DNA from: Amycolatopsis mongoliensis
Lineage (GTDB): Bacteria; Actinomycetota; Actinomycetes; Mycobacteriales; Pseudonocardiaceae
Direction: 5' to 3'
DNA length: 64,000 nt
Assembly (NCBI RefSeq): GCF_030285665.1
Contig: NZ_CP127295.1
Location: forward strand, 7,812,001 to 7,876,000
In this document: piece after piece, positions 34,618 through 42,929 of the stretch
Layout: each line of letters opens with the position of its first letter
How positions within the stretch are numbered: the stretch's first letter is position 1
Program-made: the position numbers and the translations under genes
Notes under the pieces: generated by a model
Told to the model about the DNA's origin: nothing
Database searches by the model: none
Seen by the model: the letters and a program-made list of their open reading frames with translations, nothing else

Positions 34618-35481
34618 CTAGGCTCCCTTGACGATCGAGCTTTCGATGAAGTCGTGCAGGTGTTCTCGCATGCTTTCGACCGAGCTGCCGGGGCGTCCGG
34701 TCATCACCTGGATGCCGAGACCGTCGATCAACGCCGTGAGCAGCGTGGTCGCCGCGTCCGCGTCGGTCACGGCGAACACGCCCTGCTCGCGGCCGGTGCG
34801 GATGGTCATCGCGATCGTGCGGTACCAGCGGTCGATGGAATCGGTGTAGAGCGCGCGGAACCCCGGGTCGAGCGCGACCTCGTTCCACACCTGCAGCCAC
34901 ACCGACCATTCGGCGCGCAGGACGCCTTCGGTCGGCAGTTGCAGCTCGACCAGGCGGTGCAGCCGCTCCTGCGCGTCCTCGATGGAGTGCAGCTCGGCGA
35001 CCTGGCGGTCGAACGCCAGCTTCACGTTGCGCCGCAACGCTTCGTTGAGGACTTCGGTCTTGCTGGGGAAGTGGTAGTGGATGGTGGCGGTGCTGGTGCC
35101 GCACGCTTCGGCGATGTCGGCGATGCGCACCTTGTGGTAGCCGCGTTCGGCGATCAGCGCCCAGGCCGTCTCCAGGATGCGGCGGCGCGGCTCGGACTGG
35201 GCGAGGTGGTCGGGATCGTCGCTCGCCGGGCGCGCGGCCGGCGCGGGCACCGCGGTGACGGTGATCGCGTCGTCGCTGCCGTTGAGCAGCCAGTTGACCG
35301 TGACGCCGCAGTACTCGGCGACACGGACCAGTTCGTGCGGCGAGAACCGGCGGGTGCCGTTCAGCGCCTTGGACAGCTTCGTCTCGTCGAGCCCGATCGC
35401 GGCGGCGAACTCCCGCTGGGCTCCCGGCATGGCCTTGACCAGACCGCGGACCCGGTCCCGCAGCTCGGCGGTTTCGTCCAT
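34618..35481 (-). CDS. XRE-TetR hybrid transcriptional regulator of the carnitine operon
   Basis: 287 residues. Residues about 8-66 form an XRE/Cro-type HTH ([40 protein letters not shown]). A linker of about 25 residues leads to a full TetR HTH near residues 99-147 ([40 protein letters not shown]) and a TetR C-terminal domain. Two DNA-binding modules in one chain are unusual. Two palindromes precede the gene. First gene of the operon and probably autoregulated. Confidence 0.9.
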   Translation of the reverse strand: MDETAELRDRVRGLVKAMPGAQREFAAAIGLDETKLSKALNGTRRFSPHELVRVAEYCGVTVNWLLNGSDDAITVTAVPAPAARPASDDPDHLAQSEPRRRILETAWALIAERGYHKVRIADIAEACGTSTATIHYHFPSKTEVLNEALRRNVKLAFDRQVAELHSIEDAQERLHRLVELQLPTEGVLRAEWSVWLQVWNEVALDPGFRALYTDSIDRWYRTIAMTIRTGREQGVFAVTDADAATTLLTALIDGLGIQVMTGRPGSSVESMREHLHDFIESSIVKGA

Positions 35482-35503
35482 GCCAGGAGACGGTAACCCG
35501 ACG

Positions 35504-35518
35504 TTGCGATAATCGCAA
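35504..35518. promoter_or_regulatory. Operator-like palindrome 1 upstream of the XRE-TetR gene
   Basis: TTGCGAT-A-ATCGCAA, a perfect 7+1+7 inverted repeat ending 23 bp before the start codon, placed where a repressor would block initiation. Confidence 0.65.
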
Positions 35519-35566
35519 TATCCAAGAGGAAAACGTTGTGGTTGAGCGGAGTTGCGACGGGGACTT

Positions 35567-35582
35567 GACTGATGGGTCAGTC
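35567..35582. promoter_or_regulatory. Operator-like palindrome 2 upstream of the XRE-TetR gene
   Basis: GACTGA-TGGG-TCAGTC, a perfect 6+4+6 inverted repeat of the kind bound by TetR proteins. It lies between the nitrilase stop and palindrome 1 and is unrelated to it in sequence. Confidence 0.5.
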
Positions 35583-35584
35583 GG

Positions 35585-36379
35585 TCAGCGGGGCACCACC
35601 GTGAACCGCCGCAGCTCGAGGGCCGGGTTCTTCGCCCGCACCTCGCTGATCCGCTCCGCAGACACTTCGCCCACGGCCACCCCGGTCTGCTCCCCGAGCG
35701 ACGTCACCACCACGCCCATCGGGTCGACGAGCATGCTGGTGCCCGACCCGGTCGGCGCGGCCTGGCCCGCCGCCGCGACGTACACCGTGTTCTCGATCGC
35801 GCGGGCCCGCACCAGCGTGCTCCAGTGGTACTCCTTCAGCGGACCGGGCACCCATTCCGCGGGCAGCAGCACGACCTGCGCACCCGCGTCGGCCAGCCGG
35901 CGGGTGACCTCGGGGAAGCGGAGGTCGTAGCAGGTCTGGAGGCCGAAGCGGACGCCGTCGACCTCGAACGTCTCCGGTTCGGTGATCTCGCCGGCGCGCA
36001 CGACGGCGGACTCGCGGAAGCCGAAGGCGTCGTACAGGTGGATCTTGCGGTAGAGCGCGGCCACCGCGCCGTCCGGTCCGGCCGCGACGAGCGTGTTGGA
36101 GATCCGCGAGCCGTCCAGGCGCTCGTTCATCCCGCCCACGACCGTGACGCCCCGGTTCGCGGCGAGCGCGAGCAGCCCCGTGACGAACTCGCCGTCGAGG
36201 TCCTCGGCGGAGTCGACGAACCGCCGGTCCATCGCCGGGACCGTGAACATCGCGTACTCGGGCAGCACCACCACCCGCGCGCCGCGGTCGGCCGCGTCGC
36301 CGGCCAGCCTCGTGATCAGCGCGAGGTTGGCGGCCTTGTCGTCTCCGGGCGCGAACTGCGCCAGTGCCACGTGCGTCAT
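35585..36379 (-). CDS. Carbon-nitrogen hydrolase (nitrilase superfamily amidase)
   Basis: 264 residues with the complete Glu-Lys-Cys triad: Glu41 in VVLPEYAMF, Lys112 in YRKIHLYD, Cys150 in LQTCYDLRFPE. This pattern is that of omega-amidase/N-carbamoyl or general amidase members, not true nitrilases. Overlaps the MFS gene by ATGA. It probably hydrolyses an amide taken up by that transporter. Confidence 0.92.
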   Translation of the reverse strand: MTHVALAQFAPGDDKAANLALITRLAGDAADRGARVVVLPEYAMFTVPAMDRRFVDSAEDLDGEFVTGLLALAANRGVTVVGGMNERLDGSRISNTLVAAGPDGAVAALYRKIHLYDAFGFRESAVVRAGEITEPETFEVDGVRFGLQTCYDLRFPEVTRRLADAGAQVVLLPAEWVPGPLKEYHWSTLVRARAIENTVYVAAAGQAAPTGSGTSMLVDPMGVVVTSLGEQTGVAVGEVSAERISEVRAKNPALELRRFTVVPR

Positions 36380-37697
36380 GCAGTTTCCTTCCGGGGAGCG
36401 GCGGGCATGCGGTCGAGCTTGCCGAGCACGACCGTGTAGCAGAAGATCCCGGCGAGCAGCACCACGCCGGTGACGAGGAACGCCCCGGCGAACGAGCCCG
36501 TCACGTCCACGACGGCACCGGTGACGATCGGCGCGGCGATGCCGATCATGTTGGCCACGAAGTTGACCAGGCCGCCGAGGGTGCCGGAGCAGCCTTCGGG
36601 GGCGATGACCGCGACGATGCTCGATCCGGCCGGCACCGACACGGCGAGCCCGGCGGCGCCGACCGACAAGAACACCAGCGCCACCGCGACCGACCCGGCG
36701 TAGGCGGCGCCGGCGACGGAAAGCGAAACCAGCATGCTCACCACGAGCACGATCCGCCGTGCCTTCGTCTCGTCGCCGGTGCGGGCGATCAGCCGGTCCA
36801 GCACGACCCCGCCGACGAGGAACTGCGCGAGCACCGCGACCAGCCACGGGATCATCGTGTAGAAGCCACCGGCGAGGAGCTTCACGCCGAACTGCTTTTC
36901 CAGGTAGCCGGGCAGCCAGGTCAGCAGGACGTAGTACGCGTAGGTGTAGGACGCGTACCCGAGTGCGAGGCCCCAGGTCTTGCGCCGGCGCAGCAGGTGG
37001 CCCAGGCCGGTCAGCGAACTCGGGGTGGGCGCGTCTTCGTCGTCCGCGCCGCCGTCGCGCAGGTACGCGAACTCCTCGGGGACAGCCGCCCGCGGGCCAG
37101 GGCCTGCTTCGGCGTCAGGTACAGCAGCCACCACACCAGCAGGTAGCCGACGCTGAGGACGCCGGTGAAGACGAACGCCGCGTGCCAGCTGAACGCGGTC
37201 ACGAGGAACGCCATCACCGGGATGCCGAGGACGTTGGAGATCTTGGCGCAGCCGTCGAAGACCGCGGTGGCGCGGCCGCGTTCGGACCGCGGGAACCACT
37301 GCCCGATCGCCTTCCACCCGGCCGGGATGGTGGGCGCCTCGCCGAATCCGAGGACCAGCCGGGAGAACAGGAGCAGGCCGAGTCCGCCCGCCGACGCCGT
37401 CAGGAACGACGCGATCGCCCACAGCAGGGCGGCCGTGCGGTTGACCCAGCGGACGCCGATCCGGTCGATGATCGCGCCGATCGGCAGCTGCAGCACCGCG
37501 TAGGTCCAGAGGAACGCCGAGGCGACGACGCCGAGCTGGGCCGCGCTGAGGTGGAACTCGCGCATCATCTCGGGGCCGGCGATGGAGAGGTTGACGCGGT
37601 CGACGTAGTTGACGAAGGAGCCGACGCCGAGCACGCCGGCGATCGCCCAGCGGGTGCGGCCCGCGGTGCGGGTCCTGGTTCGTGCCGTGGTCGTCAT
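36376..37697 (-). pseudogene. MFS transporter (ACS family-like), split by one missing base
   Basis: From ATG 37697 the first half (RWAIAGVLGVGSFVNYVDRV, then FGEAPTIPAGWKAIGQWFPR) reads to LTPKQALARGRLS. The second half (EEFAYLRDGGADDEDAPTPS, then helices 7-12 to the stop at 36376) is in another frame. The break is at GGGG 37078-37081 on the plus strand; a fifth G would give RLSPEEFAYLRDGG, standard for anion:cation symporters of this group. Both halves are well preserved and overlap their neighbours by ATGA. It may be a sequencing artefact, or a fresh null mutation that disables uptake for the operon. Confidence 0.85.
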
Positions 37698-38449
37698 CGC
37701 GCCTGCTTCGCGAGCGACGTGGTCTCCTCGAAAGCCGCCGTGAGGCCGGCGGCGAGTGCGCCGTGCTGCATGGTCAGGGCGAGCTGCCCGGCGCCGTGGG
37801 CGAGGGCGAACTCCTTCTCCTCGCGGCTCCACGCGGGCAGGATCCACGGCTTCCCGGCCATGCGGGCGGCTTCGGCGACGCGCCGCAGGTCGGCGAAGTC
37901 GCCTTCCTGCCGCGTGTAGGCGCCCCGGTCGCGGCGCAGGGACAGGTCGGACGGGCCGACGAACACGCCGTCCACGGTGTCCAGCGCCAGGATCTCGCCG
38001 ATGTCCTCGAGCGCACCCGCGTCCTCGATCATCGGCAGGCAGCGGGTGCCGCGGTCCTGCTCGGCGACCCATGCGTCGGTGAACCCGCGGTAGCCGGTGG
38101 TGCGCCCGCCCGCGAAGCTGCGGTCGCCCAGCGGCGGGAACTTCGCGAACGCCGTGACGGCCTTGGCGTGCGCCGCGTTCTCGACGTGCGGGATGACGAC
38201 CGCGTCGGCGCCGAAGTCGAGGGCCTGCTGGATCGGGCCGCGCTCGGGCCCGAGGACCTTGGCGAGCACCTCCAGGCCGAGCGCCCGCAGGAAGGGGACG
38301 AACCGCTCGATGTCGGCCAGGTCGAACGCGCCGTGCTCGATGTCGAGGACGGCGGCGCCGTAGCCGATCCCGCGGGCGATCTCGGCCGCCGCGAACGAGG
38401 GATCGGAAAGCCAGACGGCGTAGCGCCGGTCGGCGGGGACTGGGGACAT
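37694..38449 (-). CDS. HpcH/HpaI family aldolase
   Basis: 251 residues. DRRYAVWLSDPSFAAAEIAR, then GAAVLDIEHGAFDLADI, VIPHVENAAHAKA, PMIEDAGALEDIGE and DGVFVGPSDLSL are the metal-dependent class II aldolase signatures. These enzymes cleave 2-keto-3-deoxy or 4-hydroxy-2-oxo acids. First gene of the aldolase-MFS-nitrilase operon, opposite a GntR regulator; the pathway is unknown. Confidence 0.92.
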   Translation of the reverse strand: MSPVPADRRYAVWLSDPSFAAAEIARGIGYGAAVLDIEHGAFDLADIERFVPFLRALGLEVLAKVLGPERGPIQQALDFGADAVVIPHVENAAHAKAVTAFAKFPPLGDRSFAGGRTTGYRGFTDAWVAEQDRGTRCLPMIEDAGALEDIGEILALDTVDGVFVGPSDLSLRRDRGAYTRQEGDFADLRRVAEAARMAGKPWILPAWSREEKEFALAHGAGQLALTMQHGALAAGLTAAFEETTSLAKQAR

Positions 38450-38498
38450 CGGGAACCTCCTGCGCGCTCACGACGGTAGCTCCGGTCGTTGTGTGCAC

Positions 38499-38522
38499 CG
38501 TGTATACACGATGGATATCCAT
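38499..38522. promoter_or_regulatory. Two abutting perfect 12-bp palindromes, probable GntR operators
   Basis: CGTGTATACACG (38499-38510) is the FadR/GntR-type TGTATACA core and is followed without a gap by ATGGATATCCAT (38511-38522). Both lie in the 118-bp region between the divergent aldolase operon and GntR gene, 45-70 bp from either start codon. Confidence 0.75.
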
Positions 38523-38567
38523 GGGTCCAGACGCTAAGCTGGCCGCTGGGACGACGAGGGGAGAGGC

Positions 38568-39221
38568 ATGACGACCAGCGCACCGGCCGGGCCGGCGCGG
38601 GACCGCGTGTACGCCTGGCTGCGCGACGGGATCATCGCGGGCGAGCTCGAAGGCGGCCGGTTCCTGGACGAGCAGTGGGTCTCGGGCGAAACCGGGGTGT
38701 CCCGGACGCCGGTGCGCGAGGCGTTCCACCGCCTGGAGGCCGAGCGCTTCATCAGCCTCCTGCCGCGCAAGGGTGCGCAGGTCCGCACGGTCACCGCGCG
38801 CGAGCTGGAGGAGGTCTACCAGAGCCGCCGGCTGATCGAGGGCCACGCGATCGCGGAAGTGTGCGCGGTCCGGGCGGGAGCGCCCGCGGAGATGGCCGGC
38901 CTGATCGAGGAGATGGACCGCGCCGGGAAGGCCCGCGACTGGTTCGCGGTCTCGGGCCTGGACCGCTCCTTCCACCGCGCGATCGTGAACGCGGCGGGCA
39001 ACAGCGTGCTGACGGAGTTGTACGACACGCTGCGGTCGCGCCAGCAGCGGGTCGCCGTGCGCGCACTGGAGGCCCGGCCGGAACGGCTGCCGGTGATCGA
39101 CGCCGAGCACCGTGCCCTGGTGGCCGCGTTGGACGCCCACGACGCCGAGGAGGCGCTGAGGATCCTCAACCAGCACCTGCGCCCGGTGTCCGAAGTGGTC
39201 TCGGCGCTGGATCACGGCTGA
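38568..39221 (+). CDS. GntR/FCD family transcriptional regulator
   Basis: 217 residues. The winged helix (RDRVYAWLRDGIIAGELEGG, then SGETGVSRTPVREAFHRLEA) precedes an FCD domain with YQSRRLIEGHAI, FHRAIVNAAGNSVLTELYD and EHRALVAALDAHDAEEAL, which carry the usual Asp/His metal ligands. It probably controls the divergent aldolase-MFS-amidase operon through the two palindromes. Confidence 0.93.
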   Translation: MTTSAPAGPARDRVYAWLRDGIIAGELEGGRFLDEQWVSGETGVSRTPVREAFHRLEAERFISLLPRKGAQVRTVTARELEEVYQSRRLIEGHAIAEVCAVRAGAPAEMAGLIEEMDRAGKARDWFAVSGLDRSFHRAIVNAAGNSVLTELYDTLRSRQQRVAVRALEARPERLPVIDAEHRALVAALDAHDAEEALRILNQHLRPVSEVVSALDHG

Positions 39222-39276
39222 CCGCACGCGCGGACGCGGAAACCGCGGCGGCCGGACCGGCCGGGACTGGTCCGAG

Positions 39277-39582
39277 GTGCGCTGCGAGATCGCCAGCGAA
39301 CTGGGGGAGATCTTCTACTACCTCGGATTCCCGGGCGCCGGCGGCGCGCGCGGCTGGCGGCGTCTGCCGCAGCCGCTGCTGACCTACCGGCGGGTGCTCG
39401 CCAAGCTGGACGTGCTCACCGGCCGATGGCGCTACATTCCGCGGCTGTCCGCGGACGCCGACCACGTGGCGCTGCGCGACTGCGTGGCCTGCGGGGGTTC
39501 CGGGCTGGTGCGGACATCTCCAGCGCGGGTGTGCGTCTGCGTCCGCCCGTTCGACGCCGCGACGGGTGGAATAGGGCTGTGA
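39277..39582 (+). CDS. Hypothetical protein with C-terminal CxxC pairs
   Basis: 101 residues from GTG 39277. The middle (EIASELGEIFYYLGFPGAGG, WRRLPQPLLTYRRVLAKLDV) looks globular. The end has CVACGGSG and CVCV, similar in spacing to a half DnaJ-type zinc finger. The frame stays open further upstream (RTGRDWSEVRC), so the true start may lie within or before the GntR gene's end. Family not recognised. Confidence 0.5.
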   Translation: MRCEIASELGEIFYYLGFPGAGGARGWRRLPQPLLTYRRVLAKLDVLTGRWRYIPRLSADADHVALRDCVACGGSGLVRTSPARVCVCVRPFDAATGGIGL

Positions 39583-39742
39583 ACAGGGTGAACACCGACT
39601 CCGGCGTCGGGAGCCACACGGAGGAGGCTGCCTGGACCGGCGATGCCAGCAAACCCAGCCGGGCCGGCCCAGGCCGCGCCGCGGCCGGTGAGGCCGTCTC
39701 GATGAGTTGTGGTCGGTACGCGGCGGACGGCCGGTGGCTCGA

Positions 39743-40159
39743 TCAAGTGGTTGTGGGGCCCTGCGGCTTCGCCGGGTTCGTGGCCTCCGGGATGAAAGTC
39801 AGCCGTGGTGCCGCCCTCGAGAAGATCCGGACGTGGCCCCAGTCTCCGAAGATCTCGTAGTGATCGGCGTGACGCTGGAGGCTGTCGATGTTGCCGAGGT
39901 CTTCTTCGCCGGTGGCGTCGCGGTAGGTCTGGGACGACCGCGTGATCCATTCGATCTTCGTGGCGTCGGCGATGGTCAGCACGGCGTCCGCATAGCAGTG
40001 CGCTTCACCCGGTCGCGGCTGGTGATAGCGCGGGTGTGCCTGGGTCAGCACGGCTTCCAGCCGGAAGGACAGCGAGGTGGGTGTCTCGTCGATGCCGAGG
40101 ACGAAGCTGTCTTCGAGGTAGACGTTGGCGAGGTCGGGGAAGTCGGTGTAGTTCGTCAT
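39743..40159 (-). CDS. Probable immunity protein of the polymorphic toxin
   Basis: 138 residues, acidic, no signal peptide. It opens MTNYTDFPDLANVYLEDSFV, then LSFRLEAVLTQAHPRYHQP and HYEIFGDWGHVRIFSRAAPR, a beta-rich small protein. The start is 3 bp after the toxin stop, and the gene is last in the SseB-WXG-toxin operon, the standard place for an immunity gene. Assignment rests on position and size. Confidence 0.7.
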   Translation of the reverse strand: MTNYTDFPDLANVYLEDSFVLGIDETPTSLSFRLEAVLTQAHPRYHQPRPGEAHCYADAVLTIADATKIEWITRSSQTYRDATGEEDLGNIDSLQRHADHYEIFGDWGHVRIFSRAAPRLTFIPEATNPAKPQGPTTT

Positions 40160-40162
40160 GTG

Positions 40163-41380
40163 CTAGTGGTCCCAGGTGATCGGTGTGTGGTTTCCCAGGC
40201 TCTTCCTGGTGACCGGGTTGCCTTGCGGGTCGATGCGGACCCCGTCCTCGTTGCGCAGTTCGACGTGGGGGTTCTCGCTCCCCGGGGCGCGGCCGCTGCC
40301 TTCCTTGAGGGTCATCCGTACGATGCCGTTCTCGTCGACGTATTTCGGCGGGCCGTTCGGGGTCTGCTGTTTCGTCCAGCCCTTGGACTCGGCGTAACGC
40401 GCCAGATCGGAGGCCTTCGGCGGTGCACCCTGGTCGAAGTACTCGTTCAGGGCAGCCTTCACCGGCGGTAGTTTCGGCGCGGCCGGGTCGGCTCTTTCTC
40501 CTGCTCGGGTGCCTTTGAGCAGCTTGCCTGCCGCGCCGCCGATGAGCAGGCCGCCGAGGATCTGGCCGGTGGCCCGGCCGGGGTGGTCGGCCCAGTCGTC
40601 CCAGGCGATGAGGTTCTTGCCGAAGTCCACGGGGTGGGTGACTTTGTGCCATGCCGCCGAGGCGATGTCGGTCAAGCCGTCGTGGTCGGGGTTGCCGGGG
40701 TCGCCGATGGCGTAGACGAGGTTCCACACGCCTTCGCCGAACCCCTTGAACGCGTTCCAGGCGCCTTCGCCGAAGTCGGCGAAGAAGCCGCCGACGTCGT
40801 CGAGCCAATCCGAAGCCGTGGGTGCGCCGCCGGCCTCGTCGGAAATGGTCTCTGTGGTCCGGTCCCCGGCTTCGGTGAGCTGCTGGCGGGCGCGGTTGAG
40901 CGTGTCCCGCGCCGCCAGCCGGTCGGCCTCGCCGGGATCGGAGAACGGCGCGACCGTCACCCGCGTGGGGTCACCGTTGGCTGCGTGCTGCCGATTCTGG
41001 GTGTCGGCGTTGGTGACGTCGCGGTCATAGCGGGCCTTCGCGTCCGCCGTTGCGGCCTGCCCCTGATTCCACAGCCGAATGGCGTCGCTCGCCTGCCCCT
41101 GCGCCCAGCGGAGCGTCTGCGCATATCCGTCGAGCGCTTCGGCGACCGCGTCGAACGAGTCGGAGGCGGCCAGCCACTTGGCCGGTTCGTAGCTGAACTT
41201 GTCGTGGAACTTGGCTGCGGCCGGACCGGCCCACGAGCCGGTGTCGATCCGGCGGAGGCTGTCCCCGGCCTGTCCGGTTCCCCGGGCCCGGCCGTGCAGG
41301 ACCCGGGCGTTCTCCTCGATCGCGGCCGGGTCGCCGGGGACCAGGGCGCGCGGATCTGCGGTCTCGCCGAGTTCGGCCAT
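40163..41380 (-). CDS. Polymorphic toxin with WXG-like N-terminus and C-terminal toxin domain
   Basis: 405 residues. The N-terminal about 130 residues (PGDPAAIEENARVLHGRARG, then DTGSWAGPAAAKFHDKF) match T7SS WXG-type export domains. A linker containing DWLDDVGGFFADFGEGAWNA and a glycine-rich GQILGGLLIGGAAGKLL segment leads to a C-terminal about 80-residue domain. Its pattern, NPHVELRNEDGVRIDPQG, NPVTRKS and NHTPI, recurs at the ends of many actinobacterial Rhs/T7 toxins. Conserved His/Arg suggest a nuclease, but the activity is unknown. Shares one base with the WXG gene stop. Confidence 0.78.
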   Translation of the reverse strand: MAELGETADPRALVPGDPAAIEENARVLHGRARGTGQAGDSLRRIDTGSWAGPAAAKFHDKFSYEPAKWLAASDSFDAVAEALDGYAQTLRWAQGQASDAIRLWNQGQAATADAKARYDRDVTNADTQNRQHAANGDPTRVTVAPFSDPGEADRLAARDTLNRARQQLTEAGDRTTETISDEAGGAPTASDWLDDVGGFFADFGEGAWNAFKGFGEGVWNLVYAIGDPGNPDHDGLTDIASAAWHKVTHPVDFGKNLIAWDDWADHPGRATGQILGGLLIGGAAGKLLKGTRAGERADPAAPKLPPVKAALNEYFDQGAPPKASDLARYAESKGWTKQQTPNGPPKYVDENGIVRMTLKEGSGRAPGSENPHVELRNEDGVRIDPQGNPVTRKSLGNHTPITWDH

Positions 41381-41703
41381 CAGTCACCGATCGCGGCGGT
41401 GCCGGGATCCGCAGGAAGTTGCCGCGCAGCCGCCTCGTCGATTCCCCGATAGGCGTCAGCGGCGTGCGTGAGGCAATCGCCGATCACGCCGGCGTCCTGG
41501 GTCAGCGTGTCCAGGCCGGCGCTCCACCGCGCGCAGTAGTCCGCCAGCGCGTTGTGCACGCCGGCATGACCGTAGAGTTCGGCATCGCCGCACAGGCCGC
41601 GCAACGCGAACGTCTCCTGGTCATGGACACTCTGGGTGATTCCCTTGCCCGCGTTGTCCAGTACGTCGACGTCGACATGGAACCCGGGCCCGTCCACACT
41701 CAC
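41380..41703 (-). CDS. WXG100/ESX-like small protein
   Basis: 107 residues, mostly helical: VDVDVLDNAGKGITQSVHD, then YGHAGVHNALADYCARWSAG and DAGVIGDCLTHAADAYRGID. The ARWSAGLD turn stands where WXG100 proteins have W-x-G. It is likely the heterodimer partner or export helper of the toxin. GTG 41703 overlaps the SseB-like gene by 4 bp, and its stop shares one base with the toxin ATG. Confidence 0.75.
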   Translation of the reverse strand: MSVDGPGFHVDVDVLDNAGKGITQSVHDQETFALRGLCGDAELYGHAGVHNALADYCARWSAGLDTLTQDAGVIGDCLTHAADAYRGIDEAAARQLPADPGTAAIGD

Positions 41704-42152
41704 TCGGCGCCCTCCTCGCGCTTGCCCCTGACCTCGTCGCTGGGCATGCCATGCCCGGTTCGTTTCTGCTCGGCTCGGCGGCGTATCGCCGCGAGAGCCT
41801 GCGGCGGCACCATCCGATTCAGAATCGGGAGCCGGTGCTCGTCATCTGGATCGAGCATCACGCCGAGACCGATCGGCAGCTGTTCGAGAAGATCGCCCCC
41901 GGTGGTCGCATAGAAGGCGCAATCTCCGAAGTGCGCGGCGAGCCGCTGCGGCGTGGAGAACACGAACGTCCATCGACCACGGCCGGCAACGTCGACCGTC
42001 TCGACACCGGGGCGAGCAGGTCGTCGCCCGTAGACCGTCGCCCGGGCGAACACCGCATCGAACTCGTGTAGACCCCGCCGACCAGACACCACATCCTGTG
42101 CGCACACGGCCACAAAAGGGTCACCTTGTGCTTCCGCGCCTCCCCCTTGCAT
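41700..42152 (-). CDS. SseB-like N-terminal domain protein
   Basis: 150 residues. The pattern TFVFSTPQRLAAHFGDCAFY, then ATTGGDLLEQLPIGLGVMLD is that of the SseB N-terminal domain family, found across actinobacteria beside T7SS effectors. First gene of the toxin operon. ATG 42152 is the first start after the low-GC segment. It may be a chaperone or targeting factor, but no function is established. Confidence 0.7.
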   Translation of the reverse strand: MQGGGAEAQGDPFVAVCAQDVVSGRRGLHEFDAVFARATVYGRRPARPGVETVDVAGRGRWTFVFSTPQRLAAHFGDCAFYATTGGDLLEQLPIGLGVMLDPDDEHRLPILNRMVPPQALAAIRRRAEQKRTGHGMPSDEVRGKREEGAE

Positions 42153-42185
42153 GGCTATGAGTGTACTAACCGCTGCAAACAGTGA

Positions 42186-42347
42186 CAGCCTGGCGGCGGT
42201 CAGCGGGGCGCCGCCGTGGCAGCGATCTGCACTGGTCGTGATCGCGTCCGCACCGGACTGGTAGCCGCGAGTACGGCACCAGCGCTGGTAGTGCACTAGC
42301 CGGTGGCGGTAGCACGCGAGCGTCTTGCTCGAGTACTCCCGCACCAT
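42186..42347 (-). pseudogene. Possible N-terminal fragment of a tyrosine recombinase
   Basis: About 50 codons reading VREYSSKTLACYRHRLVHYQ and then RWCRTRG resemble the core-binding (SAM-like) start of an integrase, where a helix with TLxxYxxxLxxF is typical. No catalytic domain follows. Low confidence, but the setting beside a toxin island and a GC drop fits integrated DNA. Confidence 0.3.
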
Positions 42348-42918
42348 CGACGGGCGCAGGTCACTATCGGAGCTCAAGAGACGCCTGCCGGATGACGGAG
42401 TTCGCGGGCCTAAACACGGATCTGGGGTGCCATCAACAGCGCGTGAAATCGACCGCCAGGTTCAACGAGGCACGTTCATCACGGGTGGCACGGAGGACAG
42501 GCATTCCCAATGTCGACTGGATATGGCTGACACCCACCAGTATCACGCCCTTCTTCTATCAAAATACCTGACATTGAGGACTTGCCCCCAGGTGTCCACT
42601 GCTGCCCGTGGGTCCTGTGCGGCAGATCGCAGCGTGGACCCCCTGCGTGGTGGGCGGGTCAACTTTGTCGAGTCGAAGCCATGGTCTGTGACGAAACTGG
42701 AAAAGCTCGTTCTTGTTCGATGTTATCTCGCCGAGATGAATAAGCTCCGGATAGCCCTCCTATCAGCGGCTCGCTGGATCACTCCATCGACGTTACCTGC
42801 ATTTCGATGGCGCCGGCGTCCTGTGCCTAGAAATTGACAAGAAAGGCATCGTGTAGCACTCGGTTGACGGCGGACGGCTCACCGGTGGCAGTTGGCTGGC
42901 CGCTGGCGTGGCATCCCG

Positions 42919-42929
42919 TCCACAGTGGA
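42919..42929. repeat. TCCACAGTGGA iterated palindrome, copy 5
   Basis: Intergenic copy within the gene-poor segment, 340 bp before the M20 peptidase. Confidence 0.6.

Noticed and set aside
42325..42837. 170-codon plus-strand frame in the low-GC segment
   Set aside because: No ribosome site, no recognisable motif, composition unlike neighbours; treated as non-coding.
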